64,000 nt of DNA, from assembly GCA_025267735.1 (NCBI GenBank), contig CM046307.1, forward strand, positions 33,223,231-33,287,230, in the 5' to 3' direction. The translations under genes and the position numbers were made by a program. Below, one piece after another: positions 31,219-43,494 of the stretch (positions are counted from its first letter, which is position 1; each line of letters starts with the position of its first letter). This stretch comes from Mactra quadrangularis. Its lineage: Eukaryota > Mollusca > Bivalvia > Venerida > Mactridae. The notes below the pieces were generated by a model, which made no database searches, was not told where the DNA came from, and saw nothing but the letters and a program-made list of their open reading frames with translations.

Positions 31219-31511
31219 TGGTGTATTCTGAAAGTATCTGAGAAAGACTGCTGGTGTTTCAATGATTTTAAGCTGTCAGAAGTTTGTTATGTTGAATTAT
31301 CCAACAATATTAATCTGAGCTTGAACATTGTGGGCACAATTTCATTTCACTGAATTACTTATCTATTTTTGACTTGTCATCATTTAGGGAATTATTGGAA
31401 AGTATCAACTTTATAATGTTTGTACATATTAAATGACACCTTGGTATTGAAACACTTCAGTGGCATTGAGTTTGAAAATATAAATAAAATGATGCTATGT
31501 TGTCATAATGA

Positions 31512-31817
31512 CATGGTCGGATCCAGCTGAGGGGGTTAGGGGGGTCCGGACCCCCCTAGAATTTGGAAAATGTACCTTTCCAATAGTGTATTTCTTGCCT
31601 GAAAGTTATTTTTAAGTAGCATGAAGCAATTTTTCTCGGTGCTTAACAAAGATTGAATGGTTATGTAGTTTTTATTATCAATGTGTTGCATTTTTTCTGC
31701 AAAATATGTATAATTTGGTTGTGGTTCAAGGTTCGGACCCCCCCTTAGAACAGTTCAGACCCCCCTAGAAAATTTGGGAACCCCCCTCCCTAGAAAAAAA
31801 TCCTGGATCCGCCCCTG
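31512..31817. mobile_element. MITE of the GGCGGATCCAG type, 306 bp
   Basis: The left end CATGGTCGGATCCAGCTGAG and the right end (inverse CAGGGGCGGATCCAGGATTT) are inverted repeats, each followed inward by runs of G with CCGGACCCCCC / GTTCGGACCCCCCC words. TAATGA stands directly outside both ends (31506-31511, 31818-31823). This terminus is widespread among animal MITEs. Non-coding. Confidence 0.75.
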
Positions 31818-32574
31818 TAATGAGAAAATTAATTTGTAATAATTAGATACTATTATAGTTATCTCTTTTTGACACAGCATCATTTTATTATTTTGTGACA
31901 CCATTGGGCTTATGTATTAAGCTAAGTGCGTATTTACTACGACTGCCTGATTAAGCTCAGGTTAATTTTGTTGGACTATACAGTGGTTAAACACTTACCC
32001 TGTAGTCAAATAGACTACATGTAAGTGGCTGTATTGTGGATTATCTAAATTTACGAAGTATTTGCCATGTTAAATGGTTAGTCTATGTGAGGTTTTTTCT
32101 CATAAATTCAAAACTTTACATTGAGTTTACATCTACATACTAGAGCATTGAAAATGTTGTGTAGTTATAATATTTACATTTAATATTAATGAGAGCCTAG
32201 CTACATGAAATAATGATGATTTGACTCTTTGACTGAATGCTCTTGAAAAAAAGAGAGTTAACATCTTTGTGCTGAAAATGTTCAAATCCTAGCTAGGGCT
32301 TCCAAATGATATTATTGGTAATACAGTGTGGTAACAGGAAACATTCTCTTTTATGATTTGTTTCATAAAATTGCCTGATGTTACTTTGTTTAAATCAACC
32401 TTCATACACTCTATCTATGAGTGTTCTTTAATGCTAGGTATATGAAAGAAGTATAACGTAAAATGCTTGAAACTGGACGTAATTTAATCTAGATTTGATT
32501 TTAAGATGCAAATTTGAATTGATAAGCTTTAAACTCAAGCAAAATAATATTAAGGTTGTTGTGCCAAGTCCGAA

Positions 32575-32700
32575 AAGGATACCTAAGCCCTGTGTGGTTT
32601 CGGGGCTCTAATAGAATAGGACCACTGTCTCCCCCTTGCATGTCGTAAGAGGCGACTAAATGGGGGCCATGGGAGAGGGAGGGGCACATTGAAGCTAGCA
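32575..32700. repeat. Conserved CTGTGTGGTTTCGGG module, copy 1
   Basis: CCTAAGCCCTGTGTGGTTTC, GGGGCTCTAATAGAATAGG, ACCACTGTC and CCCTTGCATGTCGTAAGAGG CGACTAAATGGGGGC are almost unchanged in copies at 35715 and 39408, while surrounding sequence has diverged more. The minus-strand frame through it (VASYDMQGGDSGPILLEPRN) is conserved simply because the DNA is. Its better conservation suggests a separate mobile module or constraint. Confidence 0.6.
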
Positions 32701-33059
32701 AAGTTAGAATTATGAATGGGTGGGTGACAGGACTGATAACCATTACAATTTTCTCAAGTAAATAAGTAGATTGATCTCCCTTTTTACTAGATATCACTGC
32801 TTTAACAGAAAAAGAGTTGTAACTCAATGCAAGAAAACAGTGAGTTACAACTGTTTTGTGTTATATAGTGTGATATATCTAATCAATAGCAGAAAAAAAA
32901 AACGAAAAAATGACATCTGAGTTGAAATGTGTGAACAAGAAGCTATGAGGAAATGGATCAAATGAAAAGTAAATTAACTGGTGGAAAATACTGTATTAAA
33001 TTAAGATCAGGATGATATTTTGGTTTTTATAGACAATAACAATTTGATATAATTTAATC

Positions 33060-33215
33060 CTTCGATTGAATTAAGTCTACTGATTGAGGTACAGTGGGTT
33101 TAGTTCCCGAGTCAGGCATACTTTCATGGAGTTTGGTCATGAAATAATTTCTCTGGCCATTCTTCCTCCTACTTCTGATTCTAAATCATGATAGGCAGTT
33201 GTCAGGAGAAATGCA
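33060..33215 (+). mobile_element. SINE, plus orientation (unit A)
   Basis: B-box-like GGGTTTAGTTCC, body CATACTTTCATGGAGTTTGG, TCATGAAATAATTTCT, GATTCTAAATCATGATAGG and GTTGTCAGGAG. Same family as 2512-2690, but its A box is largely lost. Confidence 0.7.
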
Positions 33216-33239
33216 TATTTTTGAAGATTAGTGTATAAC

Positions 33240-33750
33240 CCATTGTGTATTGGTTATATACTGATAGATAAAGATATTTTGTTATCAGCATGCTTGTCTT
33301 TGAATATATTTGTGTTGATGATTAAATTACTTTCACTGCGCAGGAGAGTAATTTAATTAGCTGATGAATATGTTCATTTACCAGTATGATGTTAGCCTAT
33401 CAGCATACTGGACTTCAAATATATTTGTTGCGATGATTTAATTATTCCTCTGGGCAAGAGAGTAATTGAGTTATTGAGATGAGTATGTTAGTAGACCAAT
33501 TGGTTGGTAGCATGTCAGCATACTGGACTTTGAATATATTTTTTCTGATGATTAAATTACTTTCACTGCGCAAGAGAGTGATTTAGTTATCTGGAAGAGT
33601 ATGTTCATTAACCATTATGTTGGTAGTCTTTCAACTTACTGGACTTCAAATATGTTTGTCTCTATGATTTAATTACTTTCACTGTTCTAGACAGTAAATG
33701 AATTATTGGAATAAATATGTATGTAGACCAATATGTTGGTAGTATTTCTT
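33240..33750. repeat. Five tandem repeats of about 115 bp (unit A)
   Basis: Core of each: AGCATACTGGACTTCAAATA, TATTTGT, GATGATTTAATTAC, then TCACTGCGCAAGAGAGTAAT, and GAGTATGTT..AGACCAATATGTTGGTAG. The same five-unit block recurs at 36475-36985 and 40225-40745. Confidence 0.85.
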
Positions 33751-33971
33751 TTATTGCTAGTATGTAACCAATAAACTATGGTTATCTACTTATCAATGAA
33801 GAATAACATCTGTTCATTGACATCAGAACAGGTACATGAACTTCTAATTGTTTATTTTAACATATGTATAAAGTGCTTGTTTTAAGACTTTTTTGTTAAT
33901 TGATCAGTTTTGTTGAAAATACTTGATAAGTTTAGTTTAAGAATCATTAAGTTTCGTGTTAAGTCTTTATT

Positions 33972-34065
33972 GTAGAATCAGTGGTCGAAGGGAGAATGGC
34001 CCAGGTATCAAACTCTCAACCCCTCAATCAGTAGACTTGTGTGCTATGGACTTAGCTATGACTTT
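33972..34065 (-). mobile_element. SINE, minus orientation, short form (unit A)
   Basis: Reverse complement contains TAGCTAAGTCCATAGCACAC (tRNA-like 5' part), GAGTTTGATACC (B box) and GGCCATTCTCC..CCACTGATTCTAC. It lacks the CATACTTTCATGG segment of the plus-oriented copy. Confidence 0.65.
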
Positions 34066-34980
34066 ATTGTAATCTATATGACATAAACATCTAACCTGGT
34101 ACTTGTAGCAAATAAGGTCATGTTTATTCATAAATCTTAAATAATAGACTTGCCCTTTTAATGGGTGACAATGCACACATATAAATAAACCTCTTTGGCA
34201 TTCAACACTTATCATAAATAATGCATAATATGAAAATAACATATGATGAAATGTTGATAAAGTTAATTTGATCTTACCTTTTCAATTGTTTAATTATGCA
34301 AAGTTAACATCTTTAACTTATAAATAACTTTGTTATCCGCTCTGTGAATTCTCATGCTTTGCTAGCTACAATGTGCTCCCTCCCCCTCTTCTTTTGGTTT
34401 GCTAGCTGCAAACACCCAACTTACTTTTATTATCTTTTTAAAAAACATTTTAATAAAAATGTCTTTTAATTCTCAGTTTTCTGGGTATAATAGTCTTACT
34501 TTGCAAGAATTATGTTTAAATCTATTAATTTGCATCTTGAATTGACAATTCATCTCCATGAGATCGTTGTTTGTTTTTTATTGAGTAAGAATTTAGTTTC
34601 TTACCATTTTTATCCACTTTTACAAACAAAACAAGGCCAGTCTAATGTACTGCGAAATCTCATTTGGATTACATAATAATCGCAGTCCATGAGAATAAGC
34701 ACCCTCAGCACATTTCTATTACTAAAAATAGACTGAAGCAGACTATAAGTGTAGCATCATGATGAGTTTTTTTACATTTTAGTTGCACTGTCCTATCAGT
34801 GCTATCAGTACTTTGATTTGTAAAGGTGACAGTATAAGCTTTTGGTTAAATATGTTTGAAATGCAGAGTTTTACTGAAAATTGTATTGATGTGAAATGTT
34901 AGCCATTACATTAACTTCGAGGTATATGACATCAAGTATTGAATATAGTGCAAGATTATGATATTGTTAAACAAGGTTGA

Positions 34981-35705
34981 ACTTGCCCTCAATGTATACT
35001 TGTAAACAATTGTATGCTTTGCTCAGCTTTCTCTGTGTGGACTTTTTACAATTAATCAGTGTAAAGATAAAACATTCCTTGATTCTTTAAATGAATATTT
35101 TCAGTAGCCTCAATAGTGCATACTTAAACAAAGATAAATTAGGGGTAGTTGTTAGAATCCAGATTCTCTTAATTTTGTATCTATTTACATAATCATTTAT
35201 TATTAATTGGATTGGAAAGTATATCATTGTCAATGTGGAATCTAGGTTTAACATTTTATGAGAGTTTGCAAGGCTTTTATCAGTATTTGGGGAATGGGCC
35301 TGGAGCCTTTTTTATGTAGAACATTTGTGGATAATTTATGGCAATTTCATAGATAGGGGAACAAAGTATTTGATATAAACTCTTAATTTTGGGAAAACTG
35401 CATGATTTTAAAGAGATTTCAAGAGAGGAAAAGTTTGTATCCACTTGCGGAAGAGTTCCAGTGATAAAATTTTCTGTTAAGTTAACAATAATGAATATAG
35501 TAAAAACTCTTATAAGTTGCTGGCCCTTCTCTCTTGAAAAATAAGTGTTAACTAATTCAACTATGAAATTGTAAAAAATAATTTACCCCTTGATAATCCT
35601 GTGTAATGAAAATGGCTATGTTTATACATGTATATGCAATGTTTCGTGGACGACCTGTACACTATATGATGTATCAATTTAATATTATCGTGATTGTGGC
35701 ATGTT
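34981..35705. other. Spacer between units A and B
   Basis: No counterpart was seen in the B-C interval, and no gene was recognised. Confidence 0.5.
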
Positions 35706-36144
35706 CATAAAAGAAGCCCTGTGTGGTTTCGGGACTCTAATAGAATAGGACCACTGTCGTCCCCTTGCATGTCGTAAGAGGCGACTAAATGGGGGTACAG
35801 GGGGAGGGGGCATATGGCAAGTAGCAAGAGATATAAGATGGGCTGGTGACAGGATTGATAACTCCTAAGTTGTTCTCAAGTGAATAAATATATTGATCTC
35901 CTTTTATACTTTATAAATTTAATAAATAGCGTATAGAAACAGAAAAAAGACATTTAAGTTAAAGTATATGTACAAAAAGTTAAGGAAATGTTTTTAATGA
36001 AAAGTACTGATTTGTTGCAGTGTATCATGATATAGTTTATTAAGCTCTTTTAAGTATATTAACAGTTGGACAATACTATATGGAATAAACATCATAATGC
36101 TATTTTGGTTTTTATTGACAGTAAATTATAATTTTGATATTTAG

Positions 36145-36305
36145 TCTTTCAATTGAATTAAGTCTACTGATTGATAGGTCGTGGGTTCCTGGGTTGGGCA
36201 TACTTTCACAGACTTTGGTCATGAAATAATTTCTACGGCAAATTTTTCCTCCTGCTACTGATTCTAAATCATGTGGGCTGTTGTCAGTCACTGACAGAAG
36301 TATTG
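36145..36305 (+). mobile_element. SINE, plus orientation (unit B)
   Basis: GGTCGTGGGTTCCTGGGTTG, GGCATACTTTCACAGACTTT, GGTCATGAAATAATTTCTAC, GATTCTAAATCATGTGGGC and GTTGTCAGTCACTGACAGAAG identify the same family as 2512-2690. Confidence 0.7.
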
Positions 36306-36474
36306 ATTGAGCAAAGACAGTTGAACTAGCTCTCTGATAGTCATTTATTTAAGTACTGACATTGTTTTCTGGCTTTTAAGTGGCAATATTATGTTGCTTT
36401 AGAAATATCTAGTAAGGTTTCTTGAATTTAATTGTAAGGAGAGAAAAGCACTTTTTCTGAAGATTGGTATATAA

Positions 36475-36985
36475 CCCATTGTGTATTGTTTATATACTGA
36501 TCAATGAAGAAATTTTGCTATCAACATACTGGATTTTGAATACATTTGTCTTGATGGTTAGATTACTTTCACTGCGCAAGAGAGTAATTTAATTATCAGA
36601 TGAATATGTTCATTGACCGGTTTGATGTTAGCCTATCAGCATACTGGACTTCAAATATATTTGTTGCGATGATTTAATTACTTCCCCTGCACATGAGAGT
36701 AATTGAATTATTGAGATGAATATGTTAGAAGACCAAAAGGTTGGTAGCATATCAGCATACTGGACTTTTAATATATTTTTTCTGATGACTAAATTACTTT
36801 CACTGCGCAAGAGAGTAATTTATCTGTCGGGAAGAGTATGTTCATTGACCAGTATGTTGGTAGTCTTTCAACTTATTGGACTTCTAATGTATTTGTCTCA
36901 ATGATTTTATTACTTTCACTGTGCAAGAGAGTAATTTATTCATCGGGATGAGTATGTTTATAGATCAATATGTTGATAGTATTTC
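36475..36985. repeat. Five tandem repeats of about 115 bp (unit B)
   Basis: Repeats of the TCACTGCGCAAGAGAGTAAT core seen in unit A. The opposed short frames at 36628-36904 arise from them. Confidence 0.85.
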
Positions 36986-37254
36986 TTTTATTGCTGGTAT
37001 ATAACCAATATACTATGGTTATAGACTAATCAATGAAGAACTATATCAGATCATTTACATCAGAACCTCAACTAAGTGTGTAATTTTAACAATAGTATAA
37101 GCTGCTTGTTTTAAGAGTTATTCGCTAATTAATCTGTTTTGTTGAAAATACTCGTTAAGTTTTGTCTGGGAATCATCAAGTTTTCTGTTAAGTCTTTATT
37201 GTGATTGTTTAAGTTTAAAGTGGCAGCATGTAAAATATAAGTAATATCTTTCAA

Positions 37255-37375
37255 TAGTGACTGACAACTGACCTTCATTATTTAGAATCAGTGGTAGAAA
37301 GAAAAATGGCCCAGGAATCAAACTCATGACCCCTCAATCAGTAGACTTGTGTGCTATGGACTTAGCAATGACTTA
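37255..37375 (-). mobile_element. SINE, minus orientation, short form (unit B)
   Basis: Reverse complement carries TAAGTCCATAGCACACAAGT, GAGTTTGATTCC (exact B-box consensus), CACTGATTCTAAATAATGAAG and CAGTTGTCAGTCACTATTG. Confidence 0.7.
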
Positions 37376-38775
37376 ATTGTAATCTATATGACATAAATAT
37401 CTAACCTGGTACTTGTAGTATATAAGATCATGAATATTCATAATCCTTAAATAATAGACTTACCCTATCGATGGGTGACAATGCTCATATATAAATAGAC
37501 CTCTTCAGCATTCAACATTTATCATAAATAATGCATAATATGTAAATTGCATATGAGGAAATATCGATAAAGTTTGTATGATCCAAGCTTTTAAATTGGT
37601 ATAATGTTTCTTCATAAACACATTGTCAATATAAACAATCTGAAGTTAAGTAATATAACAACATTTTGTCTAATGTTTTAAAACATTACATTAGCTTATG
37701 CCAAGTTAACATCTTAAACTAATAATTAAGTTTTTTATCAGCTCAATCAAATCTCTAGCTTTGCTAGCTACAATATGCCCCTTCCCCCTCTTTCAGCTTT
37801 GCTAGCTGCAAAATGCCAAGTCAATATCATAATCTTTTTAAAAGAATTTTTTAATCTAAAATTTTTTAATTACCGGTTTTCTGGGTTTTATGGTATTATT
37901 TTGTAAGAATTATGTTTTGATCTTTTAATTTGCATCTTGAATTGATAAGTCATCTACGTGAGATCTTGTTGAATTTTGTCAATTTAGAATATAATTTTTA
38001 CTATTTTCATAAACTTTTACAAACAAACCAAACCAGTCTAATCTAAAATACTGCCAAATCTAATGTGGATTACATTATATTCGCAGGCCAAGAGAATAAG
38101 CACCCTCAGCGCAATATATTTTTCTCGAAATAGACTGAAGCAGACTATAAGTCCCTTATCAGCTATAAAAATCTGCCGTTTTTAAAGTTTTTGGAAATTT
38201 TTACTTAAGTGTAGCACCATGATGAGTTTTTTACAATTTTAGTTGCACTGTCCTATCAGTGCTGTCAGTACTTTGATTTGTAATCTTGACAAAATAGGCT
38301 TTTGGTTAGTCATGTTTGAAATGCAGAGTTTTACTGAATATTTTAGTTAAGTGAAATGTTGATCACTTACGTTAACTTCGAGGTATATGGCATCTAGTGC
38401 TAAATAGGATAATGTTTACTTAAACTTTTAGTTTGTTTGTTTGATTTTTATTGGATAGTCTTGTTTTGTAGGACAATAGCTTTTAGCTAGTGTTATATGT
38501 GGTTGATTATAACCGGCTCTAAATAAAGATTATCTTGTCTTATCTTAATTTTTTCTCAAAAATTAAAAAAAAACAACTTTGTATTGAGTTTACATCTACA
38601 TATTTTGGCATTGAAAATGTTAAGTTATTATAATATTTGCTATTGATATAATTAACAGCTTATTTACATAAAATAGGGTGCTATGACTCTTTGACTGAAT
38701 GCTCATAAAATAAAAAGAGTTAACCTCTTTGTGCTGAAAATGATAAAATCCTAGTGCTCTTAAATGCAATTTCCG

Positions 38776-39165
38776 TAAACAGATATCCTGTAGAGCATTT
38801 TCGTACAGGATCTCTACTATCTCAATGGAGGGTCACGTGGAGATGACCTTTATATAGATTAATCAATGCATAGCTTTCATCTAAATGAAACACTATAAAT
38901 AAAGTTTTGATTTCATAAATTCATTATTAGACCAAGGTTTGTAAGCTTACTTTAACAGTGGTATTATTCACAGTCTGCGATTAGATGGCTCATCTTAAAA
39001 TTGTGTGACGTAGACAAAGTAAACAAGTTACTTATCATAACAATTTGGTCATGAATATTATGATGAGAAAAGTCACCTGAACATGGACTTCATTTGGACA
39101 AGGCCAGATCTAAAATAGTGAGTAGGTGAGCGGAAAATATTAGATCTGGTTTTAATCAGATTGCT
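38776..39165 (+). mobile_element. 0.4-kb non-autonomous element, copy 2 (within unit C)
   Basis: CAATTTCCGTAAACAG, ATCCTGTAGAGC, GGTCACGTGGAGATGACC, TTTCATCTAAATGAAACACT, GTGTGACGTAGACAAAGTAA and TTTTAATCAGATTGC. It is absent from the matching place in unit A, where about 40 unrelated bases stand instead. The insertion is therefore younger than the A/C split or the site was rearranged. Confidence 0.75.
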
Positions 39166-39854
39166 CTCTTTTATGAATTGTTTCATAAAATTGCCTGATG
39201 TTGCTTTGTTTGAATCATACCTCAAACTGTCTATCTTTGAGGGTTGTTTAATTCTAGGTATATATTGAAGAAATAACAAGTGAACACGCTTGAAAGTGAA
39301 CACAGGTAGCCTTATCTAGATTTGATTTCAAATTGTAGATTAAAACTGATAAGTGTTAAACTCTTGTACATAAAAATATTTTGGCGGTTATGGCATGTCT
39401 GGTAAGGATACCTAAGCCCTGTGTGGTTTCGGGGCTCTAATAGAATAGGACCACTGTCTCCCCCTTGCATGTCGTAAGAGGCGACTAAATGGGGGCACAA
39501 GGAGAGGGAGGGGGGCACATTGAAGCTAGCAAAGCTAGAGATATAAGATGGGCTGGTGACAGGATTGATAACTCATACAATGTACTCAAGTGAATAAGTA
39601 GATTGATCTCCCTTTATACAAGTTTGTATTTAATAAAAAACATGTACAAAACAGAACAAAAATGACATTTAAGTTGAAATATATGAACAAAAAGCTATGA
39701 GAAAATGGTTAAGATAATAAGGACTGATTTGTTGCTGTGCATCATGATATATTATAATTAGCTCTTATAAGTAGATTAACTGGTGGACAAAATTTTATTA
39801 AATTAAGATCAGGATGATTTTTTGTTTTTTAGTGACAGAAAATATTTTGATATT

Positions 39855-40018
39855 TAATCCTTCGATTGAATTAAGTCTACTGATTGAGGTGTCATGGGTT
39901 TAATACCCAAGTCAGGCATACTTTCATGGAGTTTGGTCATGAAATAATTTCTATGGCCATTCTCCCTCCTACTTCTGATTCTAAATCATGATGACAGTTT
40001 TCAGTCACTGCTAGAAGT
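39855..40018 (+). mobile_element. SINE, plus orientation (unit C)
   Basis: CATGGGTTTAATACC, GGCATACTTTCATGGAGTTT, GGTCATGAAATAATTTCTAT, GATTCTAAATCATGATGAC and TTTTCAGTCACTGCTAGAAG. Confidence 0.7.
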
Positions 40019-40224
40019 ATGTTCTTAATAACTGACTACTGCCTGCAATAAAAGATTACAGCAAGAGATTGTTTGAGCTTTGACTGTTGAACTAGCCCTC
40101 TGATATTCCTTATAATTAATGACACAGTTTTCTGGATTTTAGGTGACAATATAGTGGTTTTGGCATATCTAGTAAAGTTTCTTAAATCTTATAGCAAGAG
40201 GAGCAATGCATATTTTTAAAGATT

Positions 40225-40745
40225 GGTGTAAAACTCATTAAGTATTGATTATTTACTGATGATAAAGATATTTTGTTATCAGCATACTGGATTTTGAATA
40301 TATTTGTCTTGATGATTAAATTACTTTTTCTGCGCAAGAGAGTAATTTAATCAGCAGATGAATATGTTCATTGACCAGTATGATGTTAGCCTATCAGCAT
40401 ACTGGACTTCAAATATATTTGTTACGATGATTTAATTACTTCCTCTGCGCAAGAGAGTAATTGAATTATTGAGATGAGTATGTTAGAAGACCAATAGATT
40501 GGTAGCATATCAGCATACTGGACTTTGAATATATTTTTCTGATGATTAAATTACTTTCACTGCGCAAGAGAGTAATTTATTTATCTGGAAGAGTATGTTC
40601 ATTGACCAGTATGTTGGTAGCCTTTCAACTTACTGGACTTCTAATATATTTGTCTCAATGATTTAATTACTTTCACTGCACAAGACAGTAATTGAATTAT
40701 CTGGATGAATATGTTTGCAGACCAATATGTTGGTAGTATTTCTTT
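40225..40745. repeat. Five tandem repeats of about 115 bp (unit C)
   Basis: Same cores as in units A and B, for example GCGCAAGAGAGTAATT near 40330, 40450 and 40565. Confidence 0.85.
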
Positions 40746-41094
40746 TATTGCTAGTATATAACCAATACACATTGGTAATTGACTAATCAATGAAGAATTA
40801 CATCAGTTCATTGACATTAGAAAAGGTAAATGTACTTCTAATTGTTAAATTTAATATTGATTTAAGGTGCTTGTTTTATGTTTTTTGTTGATTGATCTGT
40901 TTTGTCGATAATACTTGTTAAGTTTTGTTTGGGAATCATTAAGTTTTCTATTAAGTCTTTATTTTTTGTTAATTGATCAGTTTTGTTGATTATACTTGTT
41001 CAGTTTTGTTTGGGATTCATTAAGTTTTCTGTTAAGTCTTTATTGTGATTGTTTTAGTTTAACGCGACAGCACATAAAATATTAGTGATATTTT

Positions 41095-41220
41095 TCAGTA
41101 GTGACTGACAACTGTCCTTCATGATTTATTATCAGTGGTTGGAGGAAGAATGGCCCAGAAGTCAAACTTTCAACCTCACAATCAGTAGACTTGTGAGCTA
41201 TGGACTTAGCTATGACTTTA
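41095..41220 (-). mobile_element. SINE, minus orientation, short form (unit C)
   Basis: Reverse complement carries TAGCTAAGTCCATAGCTCAC, AAGTTTGACTTC (degenerate B box) and GGACAGTTGTCAGTCACTAC. Confidence 0.65.
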
Positions 41221-41790
41221 TTGTAATCTATATGACATAAACATCTAACATAGGTACTTGTAGTCTATAAGATGATGTATATTCATTCACCTTAAATAAT
41301 AGACTTGCCCTAATGATGGGTTACAATGCACATATATAAATAAACCTCTTTAGCATTCAACATTTATGATAAAAAATGCATAATATGTAAATTGGATATG
41401 ATGAAATGTCGATAAAGTTTGTCTAACATCTGTAACTTATAAATAATGTTTTTTATCAGTTCTGTTAATTCTCATGCTTTGCTAGCTACAATGTACCCCA
41501 CTCCTCTCCTTCAGCTTTGCTAGCTGCAAAACACCAAGTCAATATCATAATCTTTTATAAAAGAGTTTTAATCTAAAATATATATAGAATAAGCACCCTC
41601 AGCGCAATTTTTTTTCTAGAAATAGACTGAAGCAGACTATAAATTCCTTATCAGCTATAAAAATCTGGCGTTTTTAAAGTTTTTTAAGATTTTTACTGGA
41701 GCGTAGCACCATGATGAGCTTTTTACAATTTTAGTTGCACTTTCCTATCAGTGCTTTCAGTACTTTGATTTGTAATCTTGACAAAATAAG

Positions 41791-43045
41791 CAAATGTTAA
41801 AGTTGCCTCCCTTGTTTGTTTAGTAATATTGAGCGGTTTAAATAATTGTTTTTTACTATAACTTAGTCAATTATTTATGTACATTTTGTTATTGATGGCA
41901 TTATATGGTAAATGTTAGAGTTGTCTCCCCTGTTCATATCAATGTCATATAAGAATCTATATTCTTACCATTATAGGTATTATTTAATTATATACTTTAG
42001 TTGCCAAGTTACCATGACTCTAGATCATTACACTATACCTTTGAATGGTACTCTAGTGTGTCATTGGAGGGTAGGAGTCTTTAAAGTTGTCTTCAACTAC
42101 TTGCTACATGCTTGACACATTAAAGTATCATTTCATACCATTATAGGTATGCTTTAGATTATTAGTTAATTTTTGTAACCTAAAAATGTACTTAGATAAT
42201 TACATTAACTATACCATTGAATATAGATTTTTAGATGTTATTGATAAGTTTGAACTTGGATCTTGCTTTTTCGATCAAATGATACATTAATTTATTTTCG
42301 ATTGCATAGTCAATTATATTACAACATTGAAATGAATTTTAATGTCATGAATTATTTTTTCTCTTTAAAGCTAAGTCTTGGGACCTCTTTTGCTGTAAAA
42401 TGTCAGAAATTTCCTAAGTGTACATAAAGTTAATTGATAAGATTCATATATTTGATGTAAAACTAGTTTCACATATTGAGATTGAATATAATCAAACTTT
42501 ATTCTGATAATAAATAAATGAAGTTTTTATTCATATTTTGAAAAGGCAAACAATATTCTCATGTCAGCGAATTAGAGATAGCCAGTTTAGGAAATACAAC
42601 TGACACCGCTTGCAATGTTGACAATGATAGATAAATGTGTAAAACCGTCTGTTTGATTGGCGAGTTAATGCAAACAATCAATGCAAAAGTTTATTGAGGG
42701 CTAGTTCAACCTTGTTTATAAATACAATGTATCATGCAATCTTGAATTACAATCATATAAAACTTAAACTTAAATGCGTTAGTCTTTATCATAGCTTTTT
42801 GATATCTTTTTCAGTACTTTTACAAATATTTTGTCTAGTCATGTATCACGGTTTTACTCACATCTGTATATATAATAAACTTATTTAGATTTTGTTTGAA
42901 TGTACAAATCTAGCTCATATAATTATTTACGCTGTTGTCTCAATTAATGATCTTGACAAATTAAAAATCTACAAAAATCCATTTTTATAAAATAGATGAA
43001 AATTACCCATAATTAATTGATTCAACAATTAACTGTAAAAGTTTA
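41791..43045. other. Stretch with an imperfect 165-bp duplication, no gene
   Basis: ACCATTATAGGTAT, a TTTAGTT..CC..AAG/AAA segment and TAGATCATTACACTATACC / TAGATAATTACATTAACTAT occur twice (41970-42055 and 42140-42225). A 67-codon plus-strand frame (41912-42115) spans the first copy and is unlikely to be coding. Confidence 0.45.
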
Positions 43046-43048
43046 TGT

Positions 43049-43130
43049 ATATCATTCTCGTACCCCAAGGTTATCAGGATTCTTGATCTTGATTATCCTA
43101 CTAGACTCTGGGTACGAGAATGATGTATAT
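43049..43130. repeat. Short inverted-repeat element (hairpin), about 80 bp
   Basis: ATATCATTCTCGTACCC (43049-43065) is inverted at 43110-43127 (GGGTACGAGAATGATGTAT). The loop contains GATTATCCTACTAGACTC. A related AGAGTCTAGTAGGATTCTC stands at 23512-23530. Confidence 0.7.
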
Positions 43131-43494
43131 ATGAGTATCAATATGTTTCAAAAATTTTAATTTGATGGTCACTACAAAACCTGTCTAAATTCAATTGTAA
43201 ATACATGTAGTCAGATTAGTTTTGTCCTGACCAATCAACTTGATTATTCCGCATACATGTATTCTCAAATAATGAATGTTAAACAACTTACATGTTGATC
43301 ATTTGTTGAAATTTTACTTTTTGAAGTCTCAATTTGCATATCTTATAAACCTTTTAGATTAATACTTAACGATTTTGCTCTTTTTTAAATACTCTGACTT
43401 GCAGAGTTCAAAATATTTTATTTCAAACTAAAATACTACTTGTATTTGTAAATTATTTGTCGTAACTGTTTTTTTGTCAAACTTATGTTGTAAT

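Larger units (their letters stand above)
32100..34980. repeat. Segmental repeat unit A (of three)
   Basis: Collinear with units B (35710-38400) and C (38550-41790). Order in each: a 110-bp conserved module (AAGCCCTGTGTGGTTTCGGG ... CATGTCGTAAGAGGCGACTA), a plus-oriented SINE, five repeats of about 115 bp, a minus-oriented SINE, a GCTTTGCTAGCTACAATGTG pair, AGAATAAGCACCCTCAGC, and TTGCACTGTCCTATCAGTGC. Unit A keeps a 5' portion (32100-32560) shared with C and a 3' tail (34840-34960) shared with B. No host gene was found in it. Confidence 0.85.
35710..38400. repeat. Segmental repeat unit B (of three)
   Basis: Same order of blocks as unit A. The conserved module is at 35715-35830, the plus SINE 36145-36305, the 115-bp block 36475-36985, the minus SINE 37255-37375, the CTAGCTACAATATGCC pair 37755-37815, and the CCTATCAGTGCTGTCAGTAC segment near 38250. 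It lacks the 5' portion shared by A and C. Confidence 0.85.
38550..41790. repeat. Segmental repeat unit C (of three)
   Basis: Shares the 5' portion 38560-38765 and 39170-39400 with unit A (GAGTTTACATCTACATA, GACTCTTTGACTGAATGCTC, CATAAAATTGCCTGATGTT). This portion is split by the 0.4-kb element. The conserved module (39408-39520), plus SINE (39855-40018), 115-bp block (40225-40745), minus SINE (41095-41220) and CTAGCTACAATGTACC pair (41480-41525) follow. About 230 bp present in B are missing at about 41580, where an ATATATATA run marks the joint. Confidence 0.85.

Noticed and set aside
32501..39518. Conserved minus-strand frames containing GDSGPILLEPRNHTGLRY as a gene family
   Set aside because: The similarity is of the DNA repeat module itself; frames differ in length at both ends and have no start or splice context.
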